A stretch of 64,000 bases of DNA from CAWGHZ01 sp963822575 (GTDB lineage Bacteria > Pseudomonadota > Alphaproteobacteria > MPNO01 > DASWLB01). How positions within the stretch are numbered: position 1 is the stretch's first letter; every line of letters starts with the position of its first letter. The position numbers and the translations under genes were made by a program. Below the pieces are notes generated by a model, which worked only from the letters and a program-made list of their open reading frames with translations, ran no database searches and was not told where the DNA came from. The stretch is taken from NCBI GenBank assembly GCA_963822575.1, contig CAWGHZ010000003.1:310001-374000 (forward strand), given 5' to 3'. Shown piece after piece: positions 15,702 to 26,615 of the stretch.

Positions 15702-16541
15702 CTACGTCTCGTCCACGATCGGGTTGACGAGCTTGCCGAGGCCGGTGATCTCGATCTCGATCGTGTCGCCCGCCTTCATCCACTGCTTCTCGCTGTTGGC
15801 GACGCGCCCGCACGTGCCGGTGGCGATCATGTCGCCGGGGCGCAGCCGGGTGATCATGGAAAAGTAGGCGACGAGCTTCGACACCGGGAAGATCATGTCG
15901 GCGATGCAGGTTTCCTGCTCGACCTTGCCGTTGAGTCGCGAGACGAGCTGCATATCCCTGTCGGGCGGCACCTCGTCCAGCGTCATCATGTAGGGGCCGA
16001 CCGCGCTCGAATGGTAGAAGTTCTTGCCCTGGTCGGTCGTGCGGCTCTGGAAATCGCGCAGCGACCCGTCGTTGAAGATGGTATAGCCGGCGACGTGAGC
16101 CATGGCGTCGGCCTCCGAAACGTGGCGCGCCTCCCTGCCCATCACCACCATCAGCTCGCCCTCGAAATCGAAGTCCTTCGACGCCTGCGGCCTCACCATC
16201 GGCTGCTTGTGCCCGACCAGGGACTCGTCGAGCTTCATGAACAGGCGCGGGAACTTGGGCGCCTCGCGGCCGGTCTCCTGGATGTGGCCGGCATAGTTGA
16301 GCCCGGTGCAGAAGATGTTGATCCGGTCCGGTATGACCGGGAGATACGTGACTGCGCTTTCCGGGAAATCGGCTTTCTGCCCCTCCGCCGCTCGGCGCGC
16401 CGCGTCGAGCGCGCCGGCTTCCAGCAGCTTGAGGAGGCTCGGATGGCGCGCGCCGATGCGCCTGCCGAGATCGACGATGCCGTCCTTGGCGACCACGCCG
16501 TAGCTCTGCCGGCCGCCCTCGATATAGGTCGCGATCTTCAT
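15702..16541 (-). CDS. Fumarylacetoacetate hydrolase (FAH) family protein
   Basis: The 279-residue protein carries the FAH fold, used for hydrolysis, decarboxylation or hydration of 2-oxo acids such as acylpyruvates. Landmarks are CTGLNYAGHIQETG, FEGELMVVMGREAR with the metal-binding acid, GYTIFNDGSLRDFQ, and the C-terminal GDTIEIEITGLGKLVNPIV. An N-terminal 60-residue region precedes the core, as in many bacterial members. The ATG at 16541 is chosen over upstream codons because MKIATYIEGG is the normal family start. The gene is alone and divergent from treY, 94 bases apart. It may work in aromatic catabolism like other genes in the window, but its substrate is unknown. Confidence 0.9.
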   Translation of the reverse strand: MKIATYIEGGRQSYGVVAKDGIVDLGRRIGARHPSLLKLLEAGALDAARRAAEGQKADFPESAVTYLPVIPDRINIFCTGLNYAGHIQETGREAPKFPRLFMKLDESLVGHKQPMVRPQASKDFDFEGELMVVMGREARHVSEADAMAHVAGYTIFNDGSLRDFQSRTTDQGKNFYHSSAVGPYMMTLDEVPPDRDMQLVSRLNGKVEQETCIADMIFPVSKLVAYFSMITRLRPGDMIATGTCGRVANSEKQWMKAGDTIEIEITGLGKLVNPIVDET

Positions 16542-16635
16542 GCCTGCCTCCCTTGCGTCCGGCGGGAGTGTAGCCAACCGGCACGGTCCGCGGAACCGCG
16601 CTTCGCCCCGTCCTTGCCTCTGCTATAACCCGCGC

Positions 16636-19509
16636 ATGGCCGAACCGTTCGCCGCCCCGGCGGTCCCGCGCGCGACGCTGCGCCTGCAGTTCCACAAGGG
16701 CTTCACCCTCGACGATGCCGCGCGCCACGTGCCCTACTTCGCCGCGCTGGGGGCGAGCCATATCTATGCCTCGCCGCTGCTCGCGGCGCGGCCGGGCTCG
16801 ACCCACGGCTACGACATCGTCGATCACAATTCGATCAACCCCGAGCTCGGCGGCCGCGCCGCCTTCGACCGCTTCGTCGGCACGCTGCACGCGCACGGGC
16901 TCGGGCTCATCCTCGATTTCGTGCCGAACCACATGGGCGTCGGCGGCGGCGACAACGGCTGGTGGCTCGACGTGCTGGAATGGGGCCGCGCCAGCCCCTT
17001 CGCGCGCTATTTCGACATCGACTGGGACCCGCCCGAGCCGTCGCTCCGCGGCAAACTGCTGGTGCCGTTCCTCGGCACGCCGTACGACGAGGCGCTGCAC
17101 GGCGGCCAGCTCGCACTGCGCTTCGATGCCGCGGCCGGCACGTTCAGCGTCTGGTATTACGAGCATCGCATTCCCATCGCGCCGCGCGACTACGGTCGCA
17201 TCCTCACCGACGCGGCGGCCCAAAGCCCGGAGAATCGGGTCGCGCTGGACGGGCTGGCGGCGCGCTTCGCCGCCCTCGACCCGCACGGCCGGGCGCGGGG
17301 CAGGATCGCCGAGACGCGCGCGGCGGCCGGGATCGCCAAGGCCGAGCTCGCCGCCCTGGTCGGCGCGAGCCCGACGGCGCTGGCCGCGATCGAGGGCGCG
17401 GTCGCCCGGCGCAACGGCACGGCCGGGGTGCCGTCGAGCTTCGCCGCGCTCCACCGCCTCCTCGAGCGCCAGGCGGCGCGGCTCGCCTATTGGCGCGTGG
17501 CGACCGACGAGGTGAACTACCGCCGGTTCTTCGACATCAACGGCCTGGCCGGTCTCCGCATGGAGGACCCGGAGCTGTTCGAGGACAGCCACCGGCTGAT
17601 CTTCGCCCTGATCGCCGAGGGCAAGCTCGACGGGCTCCGGCTCGACCACGTCGACGGTCTCCTCGATCCCGCGGAGTATTGCCGTCGGCTGCAGAACCGC
17701 ATCGCGCCGCTGATCGCCGCCCATCCCGCGCCGCCCGCCGGCGCGCCGCGCCTCGACACGCCGTTCTACGTGGTGGTCGAGAAGATCCTGGCCCCGCACG
17801 AAAGGCTGCGCGAGGACTGGCCGGTCAACGGTACCACGGGCTACGACTTCATGGCCCAGGTCGGCGGGCTATTCGCCGACCCGGCGGGCGCGGCCGCGCT
17901 CCGCGCCCTGTTCGCACGCTTCACCGGCGACCGGCGCGACTGGGATCAGATCGCCGTCGAGGCCCGCGGCCAGATCGCCCGCAACAACCTGTCGAGCGAG
18001 CTGGGGCTCCTCGCCGGCATGATGCGCCGCCTCGCCAAGGCCAACCTCGCCACGCGCGACTTCACGCTGAACGCGCTGCGCCTCGCGCTGATCGACGTCG
18101 CCGCACACTTCCCGGTCTACCGCACCTATGTCGGGCCGCGCGGCGCGGACGAGGAGGACCGGCGCGACCTCGACTGGGCCATCGCGCGCGCGCGCCGCGC
18201 CCCCGGCCTCTTGGACCGGTCGATTTACGATTTCGTCCACGACGTGCTGGCGGTCGACACGGGCGCGCTGCGCGGCACCGGCTGGCGGCGGCGCGAGCTC
18301 TACGCGGTCGCGCGCAAGATCCAGCAATTCACCGGCCCGATGGCCGCGAAGTCGGAGGAGGACACGGCCTTCTACCGCCATTTCCCGCTCCTGTCGCTGA
18401 ACGAGGTGGGATCGTCGCCGGCGCGGTTCGGCATGACGGCCGCCGCCTTCCACCGGACCTGCCAGGAACGGCGGCGGCGCCATCCCCACGCCATGCTGGC
18501 GACCGCGACGCACGACCATAAGCGCGGCGAGGACGCGCGCGCGCGCATCGCCGTCCTTAGCGAGTGTCCCGCCGACTGGGCCCGCGCGGTCGGCCGCTGG
18601 GCGCGGCTCAACCGGCACAAGCGGGCGGAGATCGCCGGGCGCACGGCGCCGTCGCGCGCCGACGAGTATCTCCTCTACCAGACGCTGGTCGGCGCCTGGC
18701 CGCTGACCCTGGACGTGCGCGACGCGGACGGGCTTGCCGCGTTTGCCGAACGCATCCGCGGCTACATGATCAAGGCGGTGCGCGAAGCGAAGCGCGAGAC
18801 CAATTGGGCCCTGCCCGACCCCGACTACGAGTCGGCGATGCACGGCTTCGTCGAGAAGATTCTCGATCCACACCTGAGCCACGGCTTCCTCGCCGAGTTC
18901 GCCGGGTTCGTGGACGGACTGGTCGCTGCCGGCGCGCTGAACGGGCTCGTGCAGACCACGCTGCGCCTGACGACGCCCGGTGTGCCGGACCTCTATCAGG
19001 GCACCGAGCGCTGGGATTTCAGCCTGGTCGACCCGGATAACCGTCGTCCCGTGCCGTTCGAGCGCCTTGCCGCCGACTTGGCGACGTACCGGGATACGCC
19101 CCTTCCCGAGCTGCTGACCGCCTGGCGCAACGGGCGCGTGAAGCAGACCTTGATCGCGCGGATCAACGCGCTGCGCACGGCGCGGCCGGCCCTGTTCGCC
19201 GACGGCGACTATCAGCCGGTGGAGGCGTCGGGCGTGCATGCCGGGCGCGTGCTCGCCTTCCGGCGCAGCCACGAGACCGGCGCACTGGCCGTGGTCGTGC
19301 CGGTCCTGGCCGCGCGCCTGCTGGGCGACGCGGCCGCGCCTTTGATCGCGCCGGAGGCCTGGGGCGATACCGCGGTCGCGCTGGCGACGGGCGAAGGCAC
19401 CCTCCCGAACGTGCTGACCGGGCACACGATCGCATGCGGCGCCGATGGGACCGTGCCGCTTGCCGATCTTCTCCGCGATTTTCCGGTGGCGGTGCTGACG
19501 TTCGGCTGA
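16636..19509 (+). CDS. treY: Malto-oligosyltrehalose synthase (TreY)
   Basis: TreY isomerises the reducing-end alpha-1,4 bond of maltodextrins to alpha-1,1, giving maltooligosyltrehalose. The 957-residue protein is a GH13 enzyme with the long insertions of this family. Visible motifs are LILDFVPNHM, GLRLDHVDGLLDP with the catalytic Asp, FYVVVEKIL with the acid/base Glu, and ATATHDHKRGED. The C-terminal VPDLYQGTERWDFSLVDPDNRRPV is typical of TreY. Length is in the upper part of the family range. The start at 16636 gives the standard RATLRLQFHKGFT onset. It leads a treY-treX-treZ operon, with treX starting 47 bases downstream. Confidence 0.97.
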   Translation: MAEPFAAPAVPRATLRLQFHKGFTLDDAARHVPYFAALGASHIYASPLLAARPGSTHGYDIVDHNSINPELGGRAAFDRFVGTLHAHGLGLILDFVPNHMGVGGGDNGWWLDVLEWGRASPFARYFDIDWDPPEPSLRGKLLVPFLGTPYDEALHGGQLALRFDAAAGTFSVWYYEHRIPIAPRDYGRILTDAAAQSPENRVALDGLAARFAALDPHGRARGRIAETRAAAGIAKAELAALVGASPTALAAIEGAVARRNGTAGVPSSFAALHRLLERQAARLAYWRVATDEVNYRRFFDINGLAGLRMEDPELFEDSHRLIFALIAEGKLDGLRLDHVDGLLDPAEYCRRLQNRIAPLIAAHPAPPAGAPRLDTPFYVVVEKILAPHERLREDWPVNGTTGYDFMAQVGGLFADPAGAAALRALFARFTGDRRDWDQIAVEARGQIARNNLSSELGLLAGMMRRLAKANLATRDFTLNALRLALIDVAAHFPVYRTYVGPRGADEEDRRDLDWAIARARRAPGLLDRSIYDFVHDVLAVDTGALRGTGWRRRELYAVARKIQQFTGPMAAKSEEDTAFYRHFPLLSLNEVGSSPARFGMTAAAFHRTCQERRRRHPHAMLATATHDHKRGEDARARIAVLSECPADWARAVGRWARLNRHKRAEIAGRTAPSRADEYLLYQTLVGAWPLTLDVRDADGLAAFAERIRGYMIKAVREAKRETNWALPDPDYESAMHGFVEKILDPHLSHGFLAEFAGFVDGLVAAGALNGLVQTTLRLTTPGVPDLYQGTERWDFSLVDPDNRRPVPFERLAADLATYRDTPLPELLTAWRNGRVKQTLIARINALRTARPALFADGDYQPVEASGVHAGRVLAFRRSHETGALAVVVPVLAARLLGDAAAPLIAPEAWGDTAVALATGEGTLPNVLTGHTIACGADGTVPLADLLRDFPVAVLTFG

Positions 19510-19556
19510 CGCCGGCGTTTCCCTGCCGGCGAGGCATGCTAGAGTGGCGCGGACCC

Positions 19557-21763
<2,207 letters not shown>

Positions 21764-21764
<1 letters not shown>

Positions 21765-23596
21765 TGATACTGCCGTTCGGCGCGGAGATCGTGGAGGGCA
21801 GCGTGCGGTTCCGCCTGTGGGCGCCGGCGGCAAAAGCGGTGGAGCTTGCCATCGTGGACGGGCCTACGCTGGCGATGGACGGCGCCGACGGCGGCTGGTT
21901 CGAGCTGGTGACCGCAGCCGCACGCACCGGCACGCGCTACCGCTACCGCATCGACGGGGGCATGGCGGTGTCCGACCCGGCGTCGCGCTTCCAGCCCGAG
22001 GACTCGCACGGCCCGAGCGAGGTGGTCGACCCGGGCGCCTATCGTTGGCGCCACCCCGGCTGGCGCGGCCGGCCCTGGCACGAGACCGTACTCTACGAGC
22101 TGCATGTCGGCACGTTCTCGCCCGCGGGCACCTTCGCCGGCGTCGCGGAGAGGCTCGACGAACTGGTCGCGCTCGGCGTCACCGTCGTCGAGCTGATGCC
22201 GCTCTCCGATTTCCCCGGCCGGCGGAGCTGGGGCTATGACGGGGTGCTGCCCTTCGCGCCCGATTCCGCCTACGGCACGCCGGACGACCTCAAGCGCCTG
22301 GTCGACGACGCGCACGGGCGCGGCCTCGCCGTCTTCCTCGACGTCGTCCACAACCATTTCGGGCCGGACGGGAACTACCTGCACGTCTATGCGCCGCAGT
22401 TCTTCACCGACCGCCACCACACGCCATGGGGCGCCGCCATCGACTTCGCCCGGCGCGAGGTGCGCGACTTCTTCATCGCCAACGCGCTCTACTGGCTCGA
22501 CGAGTACCGCTTCGACGGGCTGCGCTTCGACGCGGTACACGCGATCAAGGACGACTCGCGCCCCGACATCCTCGAGGAGCTGGCCGACACGGTGCAGCGC
22601 CGCATCCGCGGCCGGCACGTCCATCTGGTGCTGGAGAACGACGACAACGCGGCGCGCTACCTCGCGCGCGACGTGGACGGCGCGCCGCGCCGCTACGTCG
22701 CGCAATGGAACGACGACATCCACCATGCGATGCACGTGCTCGCGACCGGTGAGCGCGAAGGCTATTACGCGGATTACGCGGACGACCCGGCGGGCCACCT
22801 GGCGCGCTGCCTCGCGGAGGGGTTCGCCTACCAGGGCGAGGCGTCGGCCCATCGCGCCGGCCGCGCGCGCGGCGAGGCGAGCGCGCACCTGCCACCCACC
22901 GCCTTCGTCGCCTTCCTGCAGAACCACGACCAGGTCGGAAACCGTGCCTTCGGCGAGCGCATCGGCGCGCTGGCCGCGCCGCGCGCGGTGGCGGCGCTGG
23001 CCGCCATCTACCTGCTTGCGCCGTCGCCGCCGATGATCTTCATGGGAGAGGAGTGGGCGGCGCCCGAGCCCTTCCCGTTCTTCTGCGACTTTCATGACCA
23101 GCTTGCCGACGCGGTGCGCGACGGCCGCCGGCGCGAGTTCGAGCACTTTCCCGCCTTCCGCGACCCGGCGGCGCGCGCGCGCATCCCCGACCCGAACGCG
23201 GAGCCGACGTTCCGGTCGGCGGTGCTCGACTGGGCGAAGCGCGACGCGGCGCCGCACGCGGAACGGCTCGCCCTGTACCGCGAGCTGCTGGCGATCCGTG
23301 CGCGCGAGATCGTCCCGCGCGCCGCCGGGATCGCGGGCGGGACCGCCCGGTACGAGCGCATCGGCGCGACCGGGATTTCGGTGCGCTGGCCGCTGGGCGA
23401 CGGCGGCGCGCTGGCCCTCGCCGCCAATCCCGGCGCCGCGTCTGTCCGCGGCTTCGCCGCGCGGGGGGGCGCGCGCATCCTTTACGCCACGAAGCGTGCC
23501 GGCGAGGCTCTCGGGCGCGGCGGATTGCCGCCCTGGTCCGTCGTCTGGTCGCTGGAGCCGGCCGGGCGAACCGCCCGGCGCGGCGAACGTTCCTAG
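21764..23596 (+). CDS. treZ: Malto-oligosyltrehalose trehalohydrolase (TreZ)
   Basis: TreZ releases free trehalose from maltooligosyltrehalose. The 610-residue GH13 protein begins with a CBM48-like domain (VRFRLWAPAAKAVEL). The barrel has LDVVHNHFGPDGNYL, FDGLRFDAVHAIKDDS (nucleophile), LVLENDDN (acid/base) and FLQNHDQVGNRAFGER (third Asp). The C-terminal beta domain follows. It is translationally coupled to the debranching enzyme upstream. Together the three genes turn storage glucan into the compatible solute trehalose, useful under desiccation or osmotic stress. Glycogen synthesis genes (glgA, glgB, glgC) are not in the window. Confidence 0.97.
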
Positions 23597-23599
23597 GCT

Positions 23600-23758
23600 A
23601 TGGCAATAGGCCCGCGCAAGCGGCGACGCCGCCTCACAGACGAAGAGGTGCGCGGCGGGCGCGTCGTGCTCGATACGCCCCTTCGCCGCGCCATCTTCGC
23701 CGGCGCGCTGATCGGGCTGGTGATCGTGCTGCTGGTCGCCTTCTGGGCGGCGGGCTGA
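23600..23758 (+). CDS. Small single-pass membrane protein (52 residues)
   Basis: A short gene starting 3 bases after the treZ stop. The first 30 residues are basic and soluble (PRKRRRRLTDEEVRGGRVVL), and residues 31-50 form one strongly hydrophobic helix (IFAGALIGLVIVLLVAFWAA). The pattern of a positive N-side followed by one helix suggests an N-in inner-membrane peptide. Similar small proteins with an RGGRVVLDTP-like segment exist in other Alphaproteobacteria as far as I recall, without known function. Tight spacing to treZ suggests the same transcript. Confidence 0.6.
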   Translation: MAIGPRKRRRRLTDEEVRGGRVVLDTPLRRAIFAGALIGLVIVLLVAFWAAG

Positions 23759-23764
23759 CGCGCC

Positions 23765-23998
23765 TTACGGCTCGGGATCGAAATCACGCATCAGGCGTTC
23801 TATGAGCATCGCCGCCTCGCGGTGCTCGTCGGGCGATGTTCCCTCCGAGGCCGCATTGCGGTGGACCTGCGCCGCGTCCTCGAGCGCGTCCTTCACCTCG
23901 GATGGTTCGAGCACGCCGCGCTCGGCAAGAGCGAGGAGCAGGCTCGAGCACATGGACAGAACCGCAATCGCCTGGGCGCGTGTCGTCGCGTCGTACAT
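23765..23998 (-). CDS. Small helical protein of unknown function
   Basis: A 77-residue protein, predicted all-helical with no membrane segment. It begins MYDATTRAQAIAVLSMCSSLL and ends acidic (ERLMRDFDPEP). I chose the ATG at 23998 because upstream sequence is out of character (many Arg and Cys). It is divergent from the Crp/Fnr regulator at 24181 across 182 bases, and convergent with the 52-residue membrane protein. I do not recognise the family; the heptad-like Leu/Ala pattern fits a helical hairpin. Confidence 0.5.
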   Translation of the reverse strand: MYDATTRAQAIAVLSMCSSLLLALAERGVLEPSEVKDALEDAAQVHRNAASEGTSPDEHREAAMLIERLMRDFDPEP

Positions 23999-24180
23999 GT
24001 CCACCTCTCGCCTGAGCGTTCCGCCGGTCGCGCATTGCCGAGCGGCGCGGCGGCAAGTCGGAACCAGTTTGAACCGCGGCCCGTTGCCCAGCATTCACAT
24101 GGGTTAAGCGCCGCACGCGAAGTGTCGTCCGCGGCGGCACCGTCGCCGTCCGCAGCGTAGTAGAGAGAGGGGAGACAAGG

Positions 24181-25005
24181 ATGCAGCACCGTATTCAAGC
24201 CCCTGCCCGGGCTCCCGTCCACGCGGTGAACGGAGCGCATCCCGGGCGGCGCATGATGAACGGTCACGCCGGCGTCAGTCCGATGGCGAGCAAGCTCGGC
24301 GCCTTCATCGACTTCCGGCAGGAAAGCCTCGACTATCTCGACGGGCTGCAGCGCAACCTGCAGCGCTTCCGCGCGGGTACCGACCTGATCGTCGAGGGCG
24401 AGACCTGCGACCGCATCTTCGTGCTGCGCGAGGGCTGGACGTTCAGCTACAAGATGCTGCCGGACGGCAGGCGCCAAATCCTCAATTTCGGCCTGCCCGG
24501 CGATTTCCTCGGCGTGCGCGCCAGCCTGTTCGAGACGGCCGAGCATTCGCGCGCCGCGCTGACCGACGTGGCGGTTGCGTCCTTCCCCGCGCGAATGATC
24601 GCAGAGATCGGGCGCACCCGGCCCGACATGGCGCTCGCCATCCAGTGGGCCAGCGCGCGCGAGCAGGCGATGCTGGCCGAGCATCTGGTGAGCCTCGGCC
24701 GAAGGTCCGCGTACGAGCGGCTGGCGCACCTGCTGCTCGAGCTCCTCAACCGGCTGCAACTCGTCGGGCTCGCCGGCGAGACCTCCTACGCCCTTCCTCT
24801 GACGCAGGAGGTGCTGGCCGACGCGCTGGGGCTTTCGATCGTCCACGTCAACCGCACGCTGCGCAAGCTGCGCGAACGCGGGCTGGTGGAGACGCGCGAC
24901 CGCAAGGTGGTGATCCGCAACGTCGCACGCCTGGCCGACGAGGCCCTGTTCGAGAACGACTATCTCGACCAGGCGCATGAGGAGCGCCGCCCCGCCCTGC
25001 GGTAG
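24181..25005 (+). CDS. Crp/Fnr family transcriptional regulator
   Basis: A 274-residue regulator with an N-terminal extension of about 40 residues, a cyclic-nucleotide-binding-type beta roll (about 55-150: GTDLIVEGETCDRIFVLREGW, GLPGDFLG) and a C-terminal winged helix-turn-helix (about 190-250: LTQEVLADALGLSIVHVNRTLRKLRERG). It lacks the cysteine cluster of oxygen-sensing Fnr. The beta roll also lacks an obvious cAMP phosphate-binding RXS motif, so the signal is unknown. The start codon has a strong GAGAGGGGAGA ribosome-binding site. It stands beside stress-type genes (dodecin, CBS, HdeD, antiporter) that are plausible targets, which is inference. Confidence 0.9.
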   Translation: MQHRIQAPARAPVHAVNGAHPGRRMMNGHAGVSPMASKLGAFIDFRQESLDYLDGLQRNLQRFRAGTDLIVEGETCDRIFVLREGWTFSYKMLPDGRRQILNFGLPGDFLGVRASLFETAEHSRAALTDVAVASFPARMIAEIGRTRPDMALAIQWASAREQAMLAEHLVSLGRRSAYERLAHLLLELLNRLQLVGLAGETSYALPLTQEVLADALGLSIVHVNRTLRKLRERGLVETRDRKVVIRNVARLADEALFENDYLDQAHEERRPALR

Positions 25006-25016
25006 CTGCGAGGCGA

Positions 25017-25229
25017 CTACGCGTCGTCGTAGCGGAAGCCGATCTTCACCGTGACCTGGTAGTGGATCACGCTGCCGTTCTCGATGTGGCCGCGCACCTC
25101 CTTCACCTCGAACCAGTCGAGGTTGCGCAGCGTCTTGCCCGCGGTGCGAATGGCGCCTCGGATGGCGTCGTCGACCGATTTGGACGAGGTGCCGACCAGC
25201 TCGGTGACGGGATAGACGTTGTCGGACAT
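25017..25229 (-). CDS. Dodecin family flavin-binding protein
   Basis: Dodecins are small proteins (about 65-75 residues) that assemble as dodecamers and store or buffer flavins. This one is 70 residues, with VYPVTELVGTSSKSVDDAI at the start and the conserved DWFEVKEVRGHIENG and YQVTVKIGFR strands. The key aromatic that stacks on flavin would be Trp39 in LDWFEV. It lies 30 bases downstream of the CBS-domain gene on the same strand and is probably in that operon. It is convergent with the Crp/Fnr gene. Confidence 0.95.
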   Translation of the reverse strand: MSDNVYPVTELVGTSSKSVDDAIRGAIRTAGKTLRNLDWFEVKEVRGHIENGSVIHYQVTVKIGFRYDDA

Positions 25230-25259
25230 GCGGGATTCCTTCTCGGTTGAATGGCCGCG

Positions 25260-25823
25260 TCAGTCTTCGGAGGTGGCGCCGCGCTTGCGCTTGAGGGTCG
25301 GGCGCTCGGCATAGGTGGCGGGCCGCCCGCCGGGCGTGCCCCACTTGGCCCGCCCGCCGGTCTTTTCCTGGCGGCCCTCCGCGGCGGCGTCGGGCGCGTG
25401 GCGCGCGTCGCCTTCCGCCTGGCGCGCGCCGGCCTTCCCGGTCCGCATGTCGTCGAGCACCACGACGCCCTTGAGGCTGCCGTCACGGTCGAGCGCGAAG
25501 ATGTGATCGATCCCGGCCGCGTCCATCACGGCGCGCACCTTGGAAAGCGGATCGTCGGTGTAGCAGAACGTGACGGTCGCGCTCATCACGTCGCGCACCG
25601 CGGCGCGCCGGCGCTCGCCGGCCGCGTCGACGCCGGCCGGCATGCGGGCGGCCGAGAGTGACCCGACGATCTCGTCGCCGTCGACCACCGGGAGGAACGG
25701 TGTCTTCGCGTCCTTCATGCGAGCGACGGCCTCGTCGAGGTCGTGATCGACATGAAGCACCTCGTCCGCCCGCCGCATGATCGCCGCAGCGGTCTCGGCG
25801 CCTTTGCCCGTATACTCTGCCAT
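25260..25823 (-). CDS. CBS-domain protein with basic C-terminal tail
   Basis: A 187-residue protein with two CBS motifs (about 16-65 and 73-128; landmarks TPFLPVVDGDEIVGSLSAAR and IFALDRDGSLKGVVVLDD). A 58-residue hydrophilic tail rich in Lys, Arg, Gly and Ala follows, probably disordered and possibly nucleic-acid binding. CBS pairs usually sense adenine nucleotides. The gene precedes dodecin on the same strand by 30 bases and is divergent from hdeD, 178 bases away. It is a different CBS protein from the one at 716-1150. Confidence 0.88.
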   Translation of the reverse strand: MAEYTGKGAETAAAIMRRADEVLHVDHDLDEAVARMKDAKTPFLPVVDGDEIVGSLSAARMPAGVDAAGERRRAAVRDVMSATVTFCYTDDPLSKVRAVMDAAGIDHIFALDRDGSLKGVVVLDDMRTGKAGARQAEGDARHAPDAAAEGRQEKTGGRAKWGTPGGRPATYAERPTLKRKRGATSED

Positions 25824-26001
25824 GAGCTTGACCCGTTACCGGACGGGCGATCGTGGGCGTGGCGCGGCGGCAGCGCCTTTAACAAAGTTAAGCCCGCCGT
25901 TGCTCGGTGGACACACATAGGTTAACCGGACAATCCGAAGACGCCGCTAGGCTGGGGATGCGGGGCATCAACGGCCCCCGCCAGACACGAGGGGTTGCAC
26001 C

Positions 26002-26595
26002 ATGGCCGACAGACCACCCGATTTCGGGGGTGATGATTTCGCCACGCCCGCCGCAGTCACGCACTGGATCGCCGTCGAGCTGCGCCCGCGCTGGGGCTGG
26101 CTGATGGCGCTCGGCATCTTGTGGGTGGTGCTGGGCATCCTCGCCTTCTTCGCGCCGTTCGCCGCCTCGGTCGCGTTCACCTTCCTGCTCGGCGCGCTGT
26201 TCGCGGTCGGCGGCGCGGCACAGACGATCCACGCCTTCGCGACACGCGGGTGGCGCGGCCAGGCGCTGCACGTGGCGAGCGGCCTCCTGTCGCTGGCGCT
26301 CGGGGTGGTGCTGCTGATCTTCCCGCTGTCGGGCGTTCTGTCGCTCACCCTCCTCCTCAGCGCGTTCTTCATCGTGATTGGCGCGATGCGCGCGATGTTC
26401 GCCATCCAGCATCGCGGCACACGGCAATGGGGCTGGATGCTGGTCTCCAGCCTGCTCGCGGTCGCGGTCGGCGGGCTGATCTGGTTCCAGTGGCCGTCGA
26501 GCGCCTTGTGGGCGATCGGCGTGCTGGTGGGCGTGGAGCTGATTATCTTCGGCTGGGCGATGATCAATCTCGCCCTTGCCGCGCGCCACGCCTAA
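26002..26595 (+). CDS. HdeD family membrane protein
   Basis: A 197-residue inner-membrane protein with six predicted helices arranged as three hairpins, the layout of the HdeD/DUF308 family linked to acid resistance in E. coli. Typical segments are ILWVVLGILAFFAPF, FTFLLGALFAVGGAAQTIHA and GVELIIFGWAMINLALA. The N-terminal 30 residues are polar. It starts 178 bases after a divergent CBS gene and is followed after 20 bases by a cation/proton antiporter, so both may serve pH homeostasis. The molecular activity of HdeD is unknown. Confidence 0.9.
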   Translation: MADRPPDFGGDDFATPAAVTHWIAVELRPRWGWLMALGILWVVLGILAFFAPFAASVAFTFLLGALFAVGGAAQTIHAFATRGWRGQALHVASGLLSLALGVVLLIFPLSGVLSLTLLLSAFFIVIGAMRAMFAIQHRGTRQWGWMLVSSLLAVAVGGLIWFQWPSSALWAIGVLVGVELIIFGWAMINLALAARHA

Positions 26596-26615
26596 CGCCG
26601 CCGGCGCTTCGCCCG

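Noticed and set aside
16962..18521. Long alternative frames inside treY, and similar ones in treX and treZ
   Set aside because: They are Arg/Ala/Pro-rich shadows of the GH13 genes in other frames, with no recognisable motif.
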